This document shows positions 19,005-28,715 of a stretch of 64,000 nucleotides of DNA, one piece after another. Below the pieces are notes generated by a model that was not told the origin of the DNA, ran no database searches, and saw nothing but the letters and a program-made list of their open reading frames with translations. The first letter of the stretch is position 1; each line of letters begins with the position of its first letter. Position numbers and translations under genes: made by a program. Source of the stretch: CAYVVD01 sp964454975 (GTDB lineage Bacteria > Bacteroidota > Ignavibacteria > Kapaibacteriales > UBA2268); assembly GCA_964454975.1 (NCBI GenBank), contig CAYVVD010000006.1, positions 91,553 to 155,552 on the forward strand. The letters are read 5' to 3'.

Positions 19005-21098
19005 ATGCAGTTGCACATAATGAAAAATATCGCAGATAAATTTATATCTCTCACCGACCTTGCATCAGGTTATGTTGACGATCTTATAAGCAGGGCAAAA
19101 ATGACTGAACACCTGTTCATGATTATCATTGCATCTGTAATAGGAGTTCTCGCAGGTTTTGGAGCAGTAGGCATAAGAATATTGATTGAATTTATCTCTG
19201 AGCTTTCGTTTCCCGGTGAAGGCAACCTCTTGGAAAATATTATGGCGGCCCCCTGGTATATTAAAGTATTGATACCTGCAGTAGGAGGTCTGATTGTCGG
19301 TCCTATAATTTACTATTTTGCACCTGAAGCAAAAGGACACGGTGTCCCTGAAGTAATGCAGTCGGTACTGATAAAAGGGGGGCTAATCAGGCCCCGGGTA
19401 GCACTTGTTAAAGCATTTGCTTCTGCAGTAACAATTGGTACGGGTGGATCAGTTGGGAGGGAGGGGCCGATAATTCAGATTGGCTCCAGCCTTGGATCTA
19501 CTGTCGGGCAGTTCTTCCAGGTGCCTTCGCGCAGGTTAAAAACACTCGTGGGATGTGGAGCTGCCGCAGGCATTGCAGCAGCATTTAACGCACCCGTTGC
19601 AGGTGCGCTCTTTGCAGTTGAAATTATTCTTATGGATTTTGCTGCTGTTCAATTTGTGCCAATAGTAATTGCTTCAGTGATGGCGACAGTTGTCTCGCAC
19701 ACTTTTGAAGGGGATTTTGCAGCATTTACCGTTCCACACTATTCGCTTGTAAGTCCATACGAAGTGGGCTTTTATGCAGTCCTCGGCTTGTTAAGCGGTC
19801 TGATTTCATGGCTGTTCATAAAAGTCCTTTACTTTTTTGAGGAGCTATGGGATGAAAATATCAGGGTTAAACCTTATATCAAGCCAATGTTTGGTGGGTT
19901 GTTAATAGGTGGGATTGCCCTCTTGTTCCCCCAGATAATGGGTGTTGGATACGATTCTATCACACTGGCGCTTTCAGGTGAGCATATCTGGGATCTTGCT
20001 TTAATTCTTATATTTCTAAAAATACTTGCAACATCAATTACACTCGGTTCAGGTGGTTCAGGAGGTATTTTTGCACCGTCCCTGTTTATGGGAGCTATGC
20101 TCGGGGCATTTTTCGGGTATTTTGTACATATGCTATTCCCTGAAATTTCAGCATCACCAGGAGCTTATGCGCTTGTAGCCATGGGAGGCATGGTTGCCGG
20201 AACAACCAGGGCCCCGATTACAGCCATTATTATCGTATTTGAGCTTACAAAGGAGAATGCTATTATACTGCCCCTTATGGTAACATGCACAATCAGCATG
20301 ATTCTCTCCTCGAAGCTTTCGCGGGAATCAATCTACACGTTGAAGCTGCTGAAGAGAAATATAAAGATTAAAGACAGGGCAGAGGTAAATGTACTCAAAT
20401 CGCTAAGGGTTAAGGATGTTTACTCTCCTGAGTTCGAGACTATACGAGAAGATACTACCTTTAATGAAGTGGTAAACAGGCTCATCACAAAGAAGCTTCC
20501 ATATCTTTCTGTTGTAAACATGAAAGGGGAGTATATGGGTGTAATCTCAATTAACACAATCAAGGAGTTGCTGTTTGAGAAGGATTCTCTAAACTACGTG
20601 GTGATTGCAGGCGATGTAGTTGACCCTGCGATAAAAACTTGTAGCTTCAACAACAATTGCAAAGAAGTTTTGCTCTTAATGCAAAGTTGCGATTACGATG
20701 GACTGCCTGTGTTGGATCCAGAGAATGAGAATAGGCAAATTGGTATTATCTGGCGCAGGGATATTGACGCCGCATACCAAAAGGAGGTGAACCTCATTGA
20801 ACTTTCCTCCGACCTCGCTACTAAAATTACTCATTCCAATACAGAAGCGGATGTACACTTCATTGAAGGTTATGTAATCACAGAAATTCCCGTGCCGCCT
20901 CAGTTTGCAGGTCACTCGATAAGGGAACTGCAAATACGGGTTAAATACGGCGTGGATGTTCTGAGCATCAAAAACGTAACGGATAAGGGACATGACATTA
21001 AAGCTATCCCCCACGGGGATTACCGCTTCCAGAAAACCGACTCGCTAATCATAGCCGGTGAAATTGAAAAAATAAATATCCTCAAGAGTTTAATGTAA
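19005..21098 (+). CDS. clcA: ClC-family chloride channel/antiporter with CBS pair and TrkA-C-like domain
   Basis: This inner-membrane protein of about 697 residues has the ClC signature sequences GTGGSVGREGPIIQIG (gating glutamate at 153 counted from 19005) and GSGGSGGIFAPSLFMGA. A tandem CBS domain pair follows at about 465-590, normally a nucleotide- or ion-strength-sensing regulator. The last 75 residues (VITEIPVPPQFAGHSIRELQIR ... SLIIAGEIEKINIL) resemble the TrkA-C/RCK_C ligand-binding domain. The gating Glu suggests H+/Cl- exchange. The start could also be the ATG at 19020; neither has a clear ribosome-binding site. The gene ends 5 bases from a convergent T9SS gene. Confidence 0.9.
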   Translation: MQLHIMKNIADKFISLTDLASGYVDDLISRAKMTEHLFMIIIASVIGVLAGFGAVGIRILIEFISELSFPGEGNLLENIMAAPWYIKVLIPAVGGLIVGPIIYYFAPEAKGHGVPEVMQSVLIKGGLIRPRVALVKAFASAVTIGTGGSVGREGPIIQIGSSLGSTVGQFFQVPSRRLKTLVGCGAAAGIAAAFNAPVAGALFAVEIILMDFAAVQFVPIVIASVMATVVSHTFEGDFAAFTVPHYSLVSPYEVGFYAVLGLLSGLISWLFIKVLYFFEELWDENIRVKPYIKPMFGGLLIGGIALLFPQIMGVGYDSITLALSGEHIWDLALILIFLKILATSITLGSGGSGGIFAPSLFMGAMLGAFFGYFVHMLFPEISASPGAYALVAMGGMVAGTTRAPITAIIIVFELTKENAIILPLMVTCTISMILSSKLSRESIYTLKLLKRNIKIKDRAEVNVLKSLRVKDVYSPEFETIREDTTFNEVVNRLITKKLPYLSVVNMKGEYMGVISINTIKELLFEKDSLNYVVIAGDVVDPAIKTCSFNNNCKEVLLLMQSCDYDGLPVLDPENENRQIGIIWRRDIDAAYQKEVNLIELSSDLATKITHSNTEADVHFIEGYVITEIPVPPQFAGHSIRELQIRVKYGVDVLSIKNVTDKGHDIKAIPHGDYRFQKTDSLIIAGEIEKINILKSLM

Positions 21099-21103
21099 AA
21101 AAT

Positions 21104-22696
21104 TTACTTCACCACTACCATCTTCCCACTCTGTGCGCTGTAACTGTTGGAAACAACTATGAAATATAAGCCGTTGGGGAGATGGGATATATTTATGATT
21201 TCTTTCAGGTTGAGTGTATTCAGCTCGAGAACTATATTCGAACGCATATCATAAAGCTTTACCTGCTTCTTGCCGGGCAAGTCCGTTGTAAGCTTAATTA
21301 AACCATTTGCCGGGTTTTGGCTAATATCGAGACCTGCGGTGTTATCCTCGTTTTCTAGATCAGTTAACCTGTTCTCATAGAAAAAGTCCCTTCCAACCTT
21401 TACTTTGCGGACAAGCTCCTGTAGGTCTTCTTTCGTTCCATCTGCTTCACTACCCTTTGATGTGTTTGCAAAGGTAATCTGGTAAATCACGGAAACAGTG
21501 TCTTTTGACTTCATATTGAATGGGCCGGTGGAGAGAAATATACGCTTGTCTCCTTCATCAGTTCTGTCATCAATAATTCCGCTTGACATGAAATTATACC
21601 TTGTATTATCTTCAAAAACATCTTCATACAAAGGCATAGTACTGAAAGTGACTACTCCGATTTGATTCTCCCTGTTATTAAAAGAATCATTAAGAAGGTA
21701 ACCACTTTGGTCAATTGCAGGAGTCAAAAGCGCAGAAACACCTAAATAACCAAATCCTTCTCCAAGTTCACCTTTATCTGTTTTAGTCATAGCAACTGCC
21801 AAATTTAAATCTTCGTCCCATTTATAATAAAAAGTAATGTCATTAGATGCTCCGGTCTGAGACAGGTGTTCCTTGCCCAAATCAGTATCTATCAAGTATC
21901 CGATCCATGTGTTTGAAAGTTCAAATTCGGATGTATTGATTATGTCATAACGGATAAATAAAATATCTGAAAGTTCTGAAAATCCAAACGAATAAATGAA
22001 TTGCTCAATCTGTAATCCGAGAGGGTAACCTTGCAGATTTCTAACGTCAGATCCGCCGTCATAATAATCGAGATCCGTATCTTTGTAAGTTGTAAAAACG
22101 TCTTCTTCAGAGATAAAAACCGGTCCAAAAGGATAATTCTCAAATTTTCTCTTTTCATTGTTATAAATGAAGAATCCTGGTATCCCACAATTTTCTTGAT
22201 GTAGATTATTACCTCCGAATTCCCAAATAGGCCAATTTGATCCATCTTCGGGATTTAATGGTTCCCCATTTTCTTGGAAATCAGTAGAAAAGAAAGTACG
22301 ATAAGAAAAAAGGTCTGATTCTACTGCTTGATAGCCATCTTCAATTCTTCCAGGTACGTACCATGAACGGCCATTATTTGGATTATATGTAACAGAAACA
22401 TACTTTCTCCATAAGCCTCCATGTTCTCTCATTGTACCTATCCATAATCCACTACCAAATATATATTGGTTTTGGGAGTTTCTGGGCCAGAAAACTCCTC
22501 CTTTGGTTATAGGAATATTTAATCCAAATATTCCGTAATTAGAAGTAATGAAGTCAATGTTACCTACAGTATTTTTCTGCAGGTCAAAAAAACCTACAGG
22601 TTGGCGTTGAAGTGTTGAACCATTTGATTTTAAGTTTTGGGTTATTGCGTAATTAGTTAACAGGATATAACATATCAAGATAACTACGGTTTTCAT
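21104..22696 (-). CDS. Secreted protein of unknown function with T9SS sorting domain
   Basis: This 530-residue protein has a signal peptide (MKTVVILICYILLTNYAIT) and a C-terminal T9SS type A domain from about 455 (ISQNPANGLIKLTTD ... YFIVVSNSYSAQSGKMVVVK). The central region is beta-rich with many Trp, Tyr, Asn and Asp residues (WPRNSQNQYIFGSGLWIGT, NGRSWYVPGRIEDGYQ, YYDGGSDVRN). Proteins with this layout are frequent in Ignavibacteria-type genomes, but I know no function for the domain. It is expected outside the outer membrane or anchored there. It is convergent with clcA and stands alone. Confidence 0.78.
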   Translation of the reverse strand: MKTVVILICYILLTNYAITQNLKSNGSTLQRQPVGFFDLQKNTVGNIDFITSNYGIFGLNIPITKGGVFWPRNSQNQYIFGSGLWIGTMREHGGLWRKYVSVTYNPNNGRSWYVPGRIEDGYQAVESDLFSYRTFFSTDFQENGEPLNPEDGSNWPIWEFGGNNLHQENCGIPGFFIYNNEKRKFENYPFGPVFISEEDVFTTYKDTDLDYYDGGSDVRNLQGYPLGLQIEQFIYSFGFSELSDILFIRYDIINTSEFELSNTWIGYLIDTDLGKEHLSQTGASNDITFYYKWDEDLNLAVAMTKTDKGELGEGFGYLGVSALLTPAIDQSGYLLNDSFNNRENQIGVVTFSTMPLYEDVFEDNTRYNFMSSGIIDDRTDEGDKRIFLSTGPFNMKSKDTVSVIYQITFANTSKGSEADGTKEDLQELVRKVKVGRDFFYENRLTDLENEDNTAGLDISQNPANGLIKLTTDLPGKKQVKLYDMRSNIVLELNTLNLKEIINISHLPNGLYFIVVSNSYSAQSGKMVVVK

Positions 22697-22782
22697 AACA
22701 ATCGCCCATATTATTTACAGATGTATCAATTTAACAAAATGTTAAATCAAAAAAAAATAATGGAATTGAATTCAGAAAACGT

Positions 22783-22800
22783 CACAGATATTAATCTGTG
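22783..22800 (-). terminator. Possible terminator downstream of tRNA-Pro
   Basis: CACAGAT and ATCTGTG form a perfect 7-bp stem with a 4-base loop about 55 bases beyond the 3' end of the minus-strand tRNA. On that strand it is followed by ACGTTTTC, only a short T tract, so termination is plausible but not certain. Confidence 0.4.
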
Positions 22801-22855
22801 CTATAATAAAGAAAACACATGTGAATGATAATTAAGGGTTAAGGGTTGGATATTG

Positions 22856-22930
22856 TCGGCGTGGCCGGATTTGAACCGGCGACCCCCACTACCCCAAAGT
22901 GGTACGCTAACCGGGCTGCGCCACACGCCG
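22856..22930 (-). tRNA. tRNA-Pro (anticodon GGG)
   Basis: Read on the minus strand, the 75-base RNA folds as a cloverleaf. The 7-bp acceptor stem is CGGCGTG/CACGCCG with discriminator A. The D arm contains AGCCCGGTTAGCG. The anticodon stem CCACT/AGTGG encloses the loop TTGGGGT, which gives anticodon GGG, and the T arm has CCGGTTCAAATCCGG. CCA is not encoded. It follows gmk on the same strand after 42 bases and may share its transcript. Confidence 0.95.
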
Positions 22931-22972
22931 TAAACTTCCAAATTAACTTATTCGAAATCAAATTACAAACAA

Positions 22973-23542
22973 TTATACAAGTGTGCTACGAGCAATTGCC
23001 TCTGCTTCTTGCAACGCCTTTTGCAAATCTTCATTGTTGATAACATAATCAAACTGATCTTTAAATTCCATCTCCTCTTCGGCGCGGGCAAGCCGCCTGG
23101 TAAGTTCTTCTTCAGATTCCGTTCCGCGGGATTCCAGGCGCCTGCGCAGGGTCTCACCGTCGGGTGGTGATATAAAAATTAAAACACTGTGCTCAGGGAA
23201 TGCTTTTTTAATTGATAGTGCCCCTTTTACATCAATATCAAAGACAAGGTTTTCACCTGATTCAATAGCTTTTTTTATCTCACTTTTCAGTGTACCATAA
23301 TAGTTCCCAAAGATTTCTTCGTACTCGATAAATTCGTTGTTTTTTATCTTTTCTTCGAAGTCCTCATGTGAAATAAAAAAATAATCCACACCCCAAGTTT
23401 CGTTTGGCCTTTTTTGTCGTGTTGTTGCGGATATTGAAAATCGCAGGTTGGGAATTACTTTAAGCAGGTGTCTCGATATTGTGGATTTTCCACCACCACT
23501 GGGAGATGAGAACGCCAGCAACCTTTTTTTCTTTTCAATCAT
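22973..23542 (-). CDS. gmk: Guanylate kinase
   Basis: Guanylate kinase phosphorylates GMP to GDP with ATP in the cytosol. The 189-residue protein is of usual length, with P-loop SSPSGGGKST near residues 12-21 (SGPSGVGKST is the common form), the GMP-binding stretch SATTRQKRPNETWGVDYFF near 38-56, and the lid/adenine region RRRLESRGTESEEELTRRL near 132-150. It is divergent from rnr across 74 bases, and its downstream neighbour on the same strand is tRNA-Pro. Confidence 0.97.
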   Translation of the reverse strand: MIEKKKRLLAFSSPSGGGKSTISRHLLKVIPNLRFSISATTRQKRPNETWGVDYFFISHEDFEEKIKNNEFIEYEEIFGNYYGTLKSEIKKAIESGENLVFDIDVKGALSIKKAFPEHSVLIFISPPDGETLRRRLESRGTESEEELTRRLARAEEEMEFKDQFDYVINNEDLQKALQEAEAIARSTLV

Positions 23543-23616
23543 AGCTTGTTGATAAGTTCGTCGTAGATTCTTTCGGATATATAGTATCTTGAAGTTTAAT
23601 ATTGTATCCTTGACTA

Positions 23617-25758
23617 ATGAATGAAGAACAAATTAGCGAAAATATCATTTCGCTGCTTGCAGTAAGTGATAAAGCTCTCCGGATAAACGAAATTGCCAGA
23701 AACATTGGCATACGCTCGGAAGATGATGAATACACGCTTATAAAGGAAGTCCTGCAGGAACTGATTATAAGCGATATAATTGAGAAACACTCCCGTAAAC
23801 GTTTTAGCCTAAAAGACCACATCCCGCCATCTGAAATTGAAGGCATGCTGAAAATTGTTAATGGCCGGGGAATAGTTGAAACCGGGATTGACGGCTTCAG
23901 GGAAGTTGTTGTCAAACGTCGCGACCTGTCAACTGCGCTCGACGGTGATTTTGTCCGGGTTAATTTGCTTGGAGCCCGAAGAGGTAAAAAGCCTAAGGGC
24001 GAGATTATTGATATACTCAAGAGGAGTAATTCCAGCATCGTTGGTACCCTTGAGCATGATGGTACTTATTATTTCCTCATACCCGATGAGGAAAAATACA
24101 TGGTGGATTTCCTTGTTCCCTCCAAATCTTTAAAAGGAGCAAAAGACGGTGACAAAGTTGTTGCTAAGTTCCTGAAGTGGGTGGATGAACACAAAAGCCC
24201 CGTTGCATCAATTAAAGAAATAATCGGAAAGGCAGGTGTGCCCGAAGTAGAATATGAATCTATCGTCACAGAATTTGACCTGCCCCAGAAGTTTCCAATT
24301 GATGTCATAAAGCATGCAAAAAAATCCCGCCTGCCTCAAAACAGGAAGACTTACAAATCCCGTGTAGATTTACGCGACATTGATATTATCACCATTGACC
24401 CTGAAGATGCAAAAGATTTCGACGATGCCCTATCGCTGGAGATATTAGACAATGGAAACTTCTATCTTGGGGTACATATTGCCGACGTGAGTCATTACGT
24501 TCCGGAAAACTCAGACATTGACAACGAAGCCCGCTACCGCGGCACGAGTATTTATCTCGTTGATAAAGTAATTCCTATGTTGCCTGAAGAACTTTCTAAT
24601 GAAATCTGCTCTCTAAAGCCTGATGAAGTTCGACTTGCACATTCCGTATTCGTAGAAGTAACGCCACGTGGAGTCCCGAAGAACTATAAAATTTCAGAGA
24701 CAGTAATCAGGAGCAAGCGTCGCTTCACTTACGAAGAGGTGCTGGATATAATAGATAATGAGGAAGGTGATTACTCAGAATTAATATTGAGCCTCCATAT
24801 ATTGGCTTCCAAATTGAAGGAACGTCGGTTCCGTATGGGTGGGATTGACTTCAAGACCAGCGAAGTAAAATACATTCTAAACGAAAATAAATTCCCGGTT
24901 GAGGCACGGTTAAAAACCACGACTAAATCCACTTCACTGGTTGAGGAATGTATGCTGCTTGCCAACCAGGTGGTTGCCGGGCACGTTGCAAAAATATCAA
25001 AGGAGAAAGGACTTGGCTTTGAGCTGCCATTTATTTACCGTGTTCACGAGGAACCCAATCCGCGGGTTATTGGAGAAACGGCAGAATTTATCAATTCTAT
25101 TGGATACAAATTTTACAGGAAAAATATAAAGTCTAGGGATATTAACCGACTTTTGCATGAAATCAATGGAAAACCTGAAGAAAATATTGTCAACCAGATA
25201 CTAATCCGCTCAATGCCCAAGGCGATTTACTCTAAAACTAATGTCGGCCATTTCGGACTGGGGTTCAAGGAATACACACATTTTACATCGCCTATCCGCC
25301 GTTACCCTGATTTATTAGTCCACAGGCTGATAAAGGAATATTCCGGAAAGCTGCCCACAGCGAAGCGCATACAGGAGTTGTCAGGTATGCTGAACCTCTA
25401 CGCGAAGCACTCTTCAGACCGCGAGCGCCTTGCGATTGAAGCCGAACGTGCATCGAATAAGCTTGTTCAGGCCGTTATGTCACAAACTAAAATCGGCGAA
25501 GAATTCGACGGGACAATTACAGGTGTGACATCGTACGGGCTGTTTGTACAGGTTGACGGAATTTACGCCGAGGGTTTACTTCACATACGTGATTTAATCG
25601 GGGATTACTACTATTTTGATGATAAGCGTTACCGTCTGATTGGAAGGCGCAGCAAAAAGACGTTTACTCTTGGTACACGCCTGAGGGTAAAAATAATCAA
25701 GGTAAATATTAAAAAGCGAGAAATTGATTTGGCTTATGTGGGAAGTGCAGGACAATAA
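23617..25758 (+). CDS. rnr: Ribonuclease R
   Basis: This 3'-5' exoribonuclease degrades structured RNA. The 713-residue protein has an N-terminal winged-helix region (about 1-65), cold-shock/OB domains (about 75-235), the RNB catalytic domain with DIITIDPEDAKDFDDALS near 255-272 carrying the metal-binding aspartates, and a C-terminal S1 domain (about 625-708, GEEFDGTITGVTSYGLFVQVD). It ends shortly after S1 and lacks the lysine-rich tail of the E. coli enzyme. It is divergent from gmk; downstream is a decayed region. Confidence 0.96.
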   Translation: MNEEQISENIISLLAVSDKALRINEIARNIGIRSEDDEYTLIKEVLQELIISDIIEKHSRKRFSLKDHIPPSEIEGMLKIVNGRGIVETGIDGFREVVVKRRDLSTALDGDFVRVNLLGARRGKKPKGEIIDILKRSNSSIVGTLEHDGTYYFLIPDEEKYMVDFLVPSKSLKGAKDGDKVVAKFLKWVDEHKSPVASIKEIIGKAGVPEVEYESIVTEFDLPQKFPIDVIKHAKKSRLPQNRKTYKSRVDLRDIDIITIDPEDAKDFDDALSLEILDNGNFYLGVHIADVSHYVPENSDIDNEARYRGTSIYLVDKVIPMLPEELSNEICSLKPDEVRLAHSVFVEVTPRGVPKNYKISETVIRSKRRFTYEEVLDIIDNEEGDYSELILSLHILASKLKERRFRMGGIDFKTSEVKYILNENKFPVEARLKTTTKSTSLVEECMLLANQVVAGHVAKISKEKGLGFELPFIYRVHEEPNPRVIGETAEFINSIGYKFYRKNIKSRDINRLLHEINGKPEENIVNQILIRSMPKAIYSKTNVGHFGLGFKEYTHFTSPIRRYPDLLVHRLIKEYSGKLPTAKRIQELSGMLNLYAKHSSDRERLAIEAERASNKLVQAVMSQTKIGEEFDGTITGVTSYGLFVQVDGIYAEGLLHIRDLIGDYYYFDDKRYRLIGRRSKKTFTLGTRLRVKIIKVNIKKREIDLAYVGSAGQ

Positions 25759-25840
25759 TTCATGTTTTGTAATATTTTATTAATTGTAAATCAACGTTAT
25801 TATTTCTATAATTAAAATTCATTCACTTTAAATTAAAAGA

Positions 25841-26474
25841 ATGTCTTGCAAAAGTCACAAATCGAGATTTTCGCCAGTTTTTTATTGCAATGTAATAGCT
25901 GAAGAATTTATCGCTCCTGGCAATTCTTTATATTTTCCCTCTGTAATACGATGGACAAAACAGGTTTACTACTGCAATCTATCAAATGCAAAATCCTGAT
26001 GGCGAAATAAACTAAACTGAAAATATAATTTACAATTACTTTGATAATTCAATTGATAAAAAGATTATTCCTGATTTAATAAATACATCCGCCTTATTCG
26101 ATGCAATGAAGTTAACTTTTGACAAAGAAAACCGGCTTATTTTATATGTAGTCTTCAGCGAAAATAACATCCTCGAAATAATTAATAGAAAGCTAGTATT
26201 GAGATATGATATCAAATCATTTGGTTTGCTTGCGGCAATGGGAAAAAATATGATGACCGAAAAAGGGTTTAATCTTTATGGATCAGAATATTTTCAATTC
26301 TATAATGAACAAAGGTAGATGGAACAATAATCAATAGAGATTTCTAATTCAGAAATAATTCATTCAGAAAGGAAAATCTAAAATTACGATTATGAAGATT
26401 ATATTGTAGGAAGTATTGAACAGGAATGGGATACACTAAATAAAGAAAAGGTAAAAAAAAAAGCAAAAAATTAA
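25841..26474 (+). pseudogene. Decayed gene remnant filling the rnr-ribE gap
   Basis: The 789-base stretch between rnr and ribE holds no intact gene, but most of it reads like former coding sequence. An ATG at 25841 opens a 52-codon frame (ending TGA 25997-25999) with protein-like content (FYCNVIAEEFIAPGNSLYF). From about 25947 to 26474 another frame reads coherently (YDGQNRFTTAIYQM ..., FDAMKLTFDKENRLILYVV ..., SIEQEWDTLNKEKVKKK) and is interrupted by stops at 26013, 26316 and two later points. The switch between the frames implies a frameshift near 25950. The intact part 26106-26318 could still be a 70-residue ORF, but it has no evident start context. I do not recognise the parent family. 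Flanking bases (25759-25840, 26475-26547) are plain A+T-rich sequence. Confidence 0.6.
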
Positions 26475-26547
26475 TAGAGAAAGAGGTAATCTAATAATCA
26501 TTTAGGTTAATCATATTTTCTCCCCATTATTTCTTAATTTAAAACTT

Positions 26548-27192
26548 ATGTTTACTGGCCTGATAGAAGAAGTCGGCAAGATTGTTTCCATACGTAACAT
26601 AGGCGGAGGGAGAAGCATTGTATTCAACGCCTCAAAAATCCTTGACGACCTGAATATTGATGATTCTGTCTCTATCAATGGTGTCTGCCAGACCGTTGTA
26701 AGCATTGCCGGTGCCCATATAGAGGTAGAAGCCGTGGAGGAAACACTCCGCAAATCCACAATGGGAAGCTTCCGTCCGGGGCAGCAGATAAACCTGGAGC
26801 GGGCTGTCCGTCCTGCCGACAGGCTTGGGGGGCACTTCGTCCAAGGACATGTGGACTGCAAGGGCAAAGTATCATCAATTCATCCCGAGCAGACCGGTAT
26901 TTTGCTGTGGATTGAATATCCTCCTGAATTTGGCAAATATCTCGTCAACTCCGGCTCAATTTGCATCAATGGAGTAAGCCTTACGTCTGCAAGGGTGGAG
27001 AAGGGCAGATTCATGTGTTCAATCATCCCGCATACCTGGAAAGTGACAACACTTGCAGAGCTGAAGCCGGGCACAGAGGTAAACCTTGAGTTCGATGTTC
27101 TCGGCAAATATGTCGAAAAGCTTCTAACAAGCAGAAACAAAGAACCGGGGAACAATATATTATCTCAATTTATAGATCAACCGGATTATTGA
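26548..27192 (+). CDS. ribE: Riboflavin synthase, alpha chain
   Basis: This enzyme dismutates two 6,7-dimethyl-8-ribityllumazine molecules into riboflavin and a pyrimidinedione. The 214-residue protein has the expected two homologous lumazine-binding barrels: the first begins MFTGLIEEVGKI, the second begins near residue 98 (FVQGHVDCKGKV). Conserved DSVSINGVCQTV and GSICINGVSLT segments occupy equivalent positions in each. A C-terminal helix for trimer formation follows. There is no FMN riboswitch visible upstream, where the decayed region lies, and no other rib gene nearby. fumC follows 31 bases later on the same strand. Confidence 0.96.
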   Translation: MFTGLIEEVGKIVSIRNIGGGRSIVFNASKILDDLNIDDSVSINGVCQTVVSIAGAHIEVEAVEETLRKSTMGSFRPGQQINLERAVRPADRLGGHFVQGHVDCKGKVSSIHPEQTGILLWIEYPPEFGKYLVNSGSICINGVSLTSARVEKGRFMCSIIPHTWKVTTLAELKPGTEVNLEFDVLGKYVEKLLTSRNKEPGNNILSQFIDQPDY

Positions 27193-27223
27193 TAAAAATG
27201 TACAACAAACACGGGTAATTAAG

Positions 27224-28618
27224 ATGAAGACAAGAATCGAGAAAGACACAATGGGCGAAATTGAAGTGCCGGCAGATGTTTATTATGGCGCTCAGTCGGC
27301 AAGGTCTTTGATTCATTTTGCAATTGGCAATGAGAGGATGCCACGCGAGCTGATAAGAGCTATGGGTATTCTAAAGAAAGCTGCAGCCATTGTAAATGCT
27401 GAACTTGGAAAGCTGCCGGAGGATAAATGCAATTTAATCACACGTGCTACCGACGATGTAATCGAAGGCAGGCTTGATGCTCACTTCCCGCTTTCCGTAT
27501 GGCAGACCGGCTCCGGGACGCAATCCAACATGAATACAAACGAAGTAATTGCCAATAGAGCGATTGAGTTTGCAGGTGGTGTATTAGGAAGTAAAGACCC
27601 TGTTCACCCAAATGATGACGTAAATAAATCGCAGTCTTCGAACGATACATTCCCGACAGCAATGCACATTGCTGCCGCAGAAGAGTTAAACAACAAATTA
27701 CTGCCCGCGCTTGCTATACTGAGAGTAGCCTTACAGCAAAAATCAGAAGAATTCAAAGATGTGATCAAAGTGGGGCGTACACATCTGATGGATGCCGTGC
27801 CGCTTACGCTCGGACAGGAGTTTTCGGCTTTTGTCCAGCAAATTGATAATTCGATTGACAGGATAAACCTCGTTCTTCCCGGGCTCTACCAGCTTGCTCT
27901 TGGTGGAACAGCTGTAGGAACCGGTCTGAATACACATCCTGAGTTCGCGGAAAAAGCAGCGGCAAAAATTGCTGAGTTGACAGGACTTCCATTCACAAGT
28001 GCACCGAATAAATTTGAGGCGCTTGCATCGCATGATGCGCTTGTCTTTGCACATGGTGCGCTCAAAACGCTTGCAGCAGCATTAATGAAGATTGCAAACG
28101 ACGTCCGCTGGCTTGCATCAGGACCGCGTTGCGGCCTCGGTGAAATTTCTATACCTGAAAACGAGCCCGGTTCATCCATTATGCCCGGCAAGGTCAACCC
28201 GACACAATCAGAAGCAATGACGATGGTTGCCGCACAGGTAATGGGCAATGATGCTACTATCAATCTGGCAGGTGCATCCGGCAACTTCCAGTTGAACGTA
28301 TTCAAACCGGTAATTATCTACAATTTCCTGCAAAGCGCAAGGCTGCTTACTGATACTTGCACCATGTTCAACATGCACTGTGTAAGCGGCATCAAGCCCA
28401 ACAAAGAGAAAATTCAGCATTATGTCGAGAATACACTTATGCTTGTAACAGCGTTGAACACTCATATCGGATATGACAATGCTGCTAAATTAGCTAAACA
28501 CGCACACAAGAATGATACAACACTTAAAAAGGCAGCCATTGAGCTTGAAATTCTCAGCGAAGAGGAATTCAACGAGAAGGTTCGACCCGAGAACATGCTT
28601 GGCCCGAATATAAAGTAG
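27224..28618 (+). CDS. fumC: Fumarate hydratase, class II
   Basis: This TCA-cycle enzyme interconverts fumarate and malate without an iron-sulfur cluster. The 464-residue protein carries the class II motifs: TGSGTQSNMNTNEVIANRA near 99-117, HPNDDVNKSQSSND near 127-140, KVGRTHLMDA with the catalytic His near 189, and the mobile loop GSSIMPGKVNPTQ near 318-330. The length is normal. The gene is close behind ribE but functionally unrelated, and a strong terminator follows. Confidence 0.97.
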   Translation: MKTRIEKDTMGEIEVPADVYYGAQSARSLIHFAIGNERMPRELIRAMGILKKAAAIVNAELGKLPEDKCNLITRATDDVIEGRLDAHFPLSVWQTGSGTQSNMNTNEVIANRAIEFAGGVLGSKDPVHPNDDVNKSQSSNDTFPTAMHIAAAEELNNKLLPALAILRVALQQKSEEFKDVIKVGRTHLMDAVPLTLGQEFSAFVQQIDNSIDRINLVLPGLYQLALGGTAVGTGLNTHPEFAEKAAAKIAELTGLPFTSAPNKFEALASHDALVFAHGALKTLAAALMKIANDVRWLASGPRCGLGEISIPENEPGSSIMPGKVNPTQSEAMTMVAAQVMGNDATINLAGASGNFQLNVFKPVIIYNFLQSARLLTDTCTMFNMHCVSGIKPNKEKIQHYVENTLMLVTALNTHIGYDNAAKLAKHAHKNDTTLKKAAIELEILSEEEFNEKVRPENMLGPNIK

Positions 28619-28644
28619 AAGTGAATATTTACCGTAACAAAATC

Positions 28645-28680
28645 AGCCTCTATTTTGTAAATTAATAGAGGCTTTTTTGT
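28645..28680 (+). terminator. Rho-independent terminator of fumC
   Basis: AGCCTCTATT (28645-28654) and AATAGAGGCT (28664-28673) pair perfectly over 10 bp across a 9-base loop, followed directly by TTTTTTGTT. It begins 27 bases past the fumC stop and just upstream of the next gene. Confidence 0.92.
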
Positions 28681-28715
28681 TATTTGTTTATATCTCACTT
28701 CAGCGGGAAATCGCA

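Noticed and set aside
22828..22848. Tandem TAAGGGT units resembling a telomeric repeat
   Set aside because: Only two copies occur in a short intergenic gap; not a repeat array.
23535..24038. 167-codon open frame antisense to the start of rnr
   Set aside because: It is fully opposite a well-supported RNase R gene; its composition (Ser/Leu/Ile-rich, no motif) is that of an antisense shadow.
25759..26547. FMN riboswitch upstream of ribE
   Set aside because: The conserved AGGGTGAAATTCCCGACCGGCGGT-type FMN elements are absent; the stretch holds the gene remnant instead.
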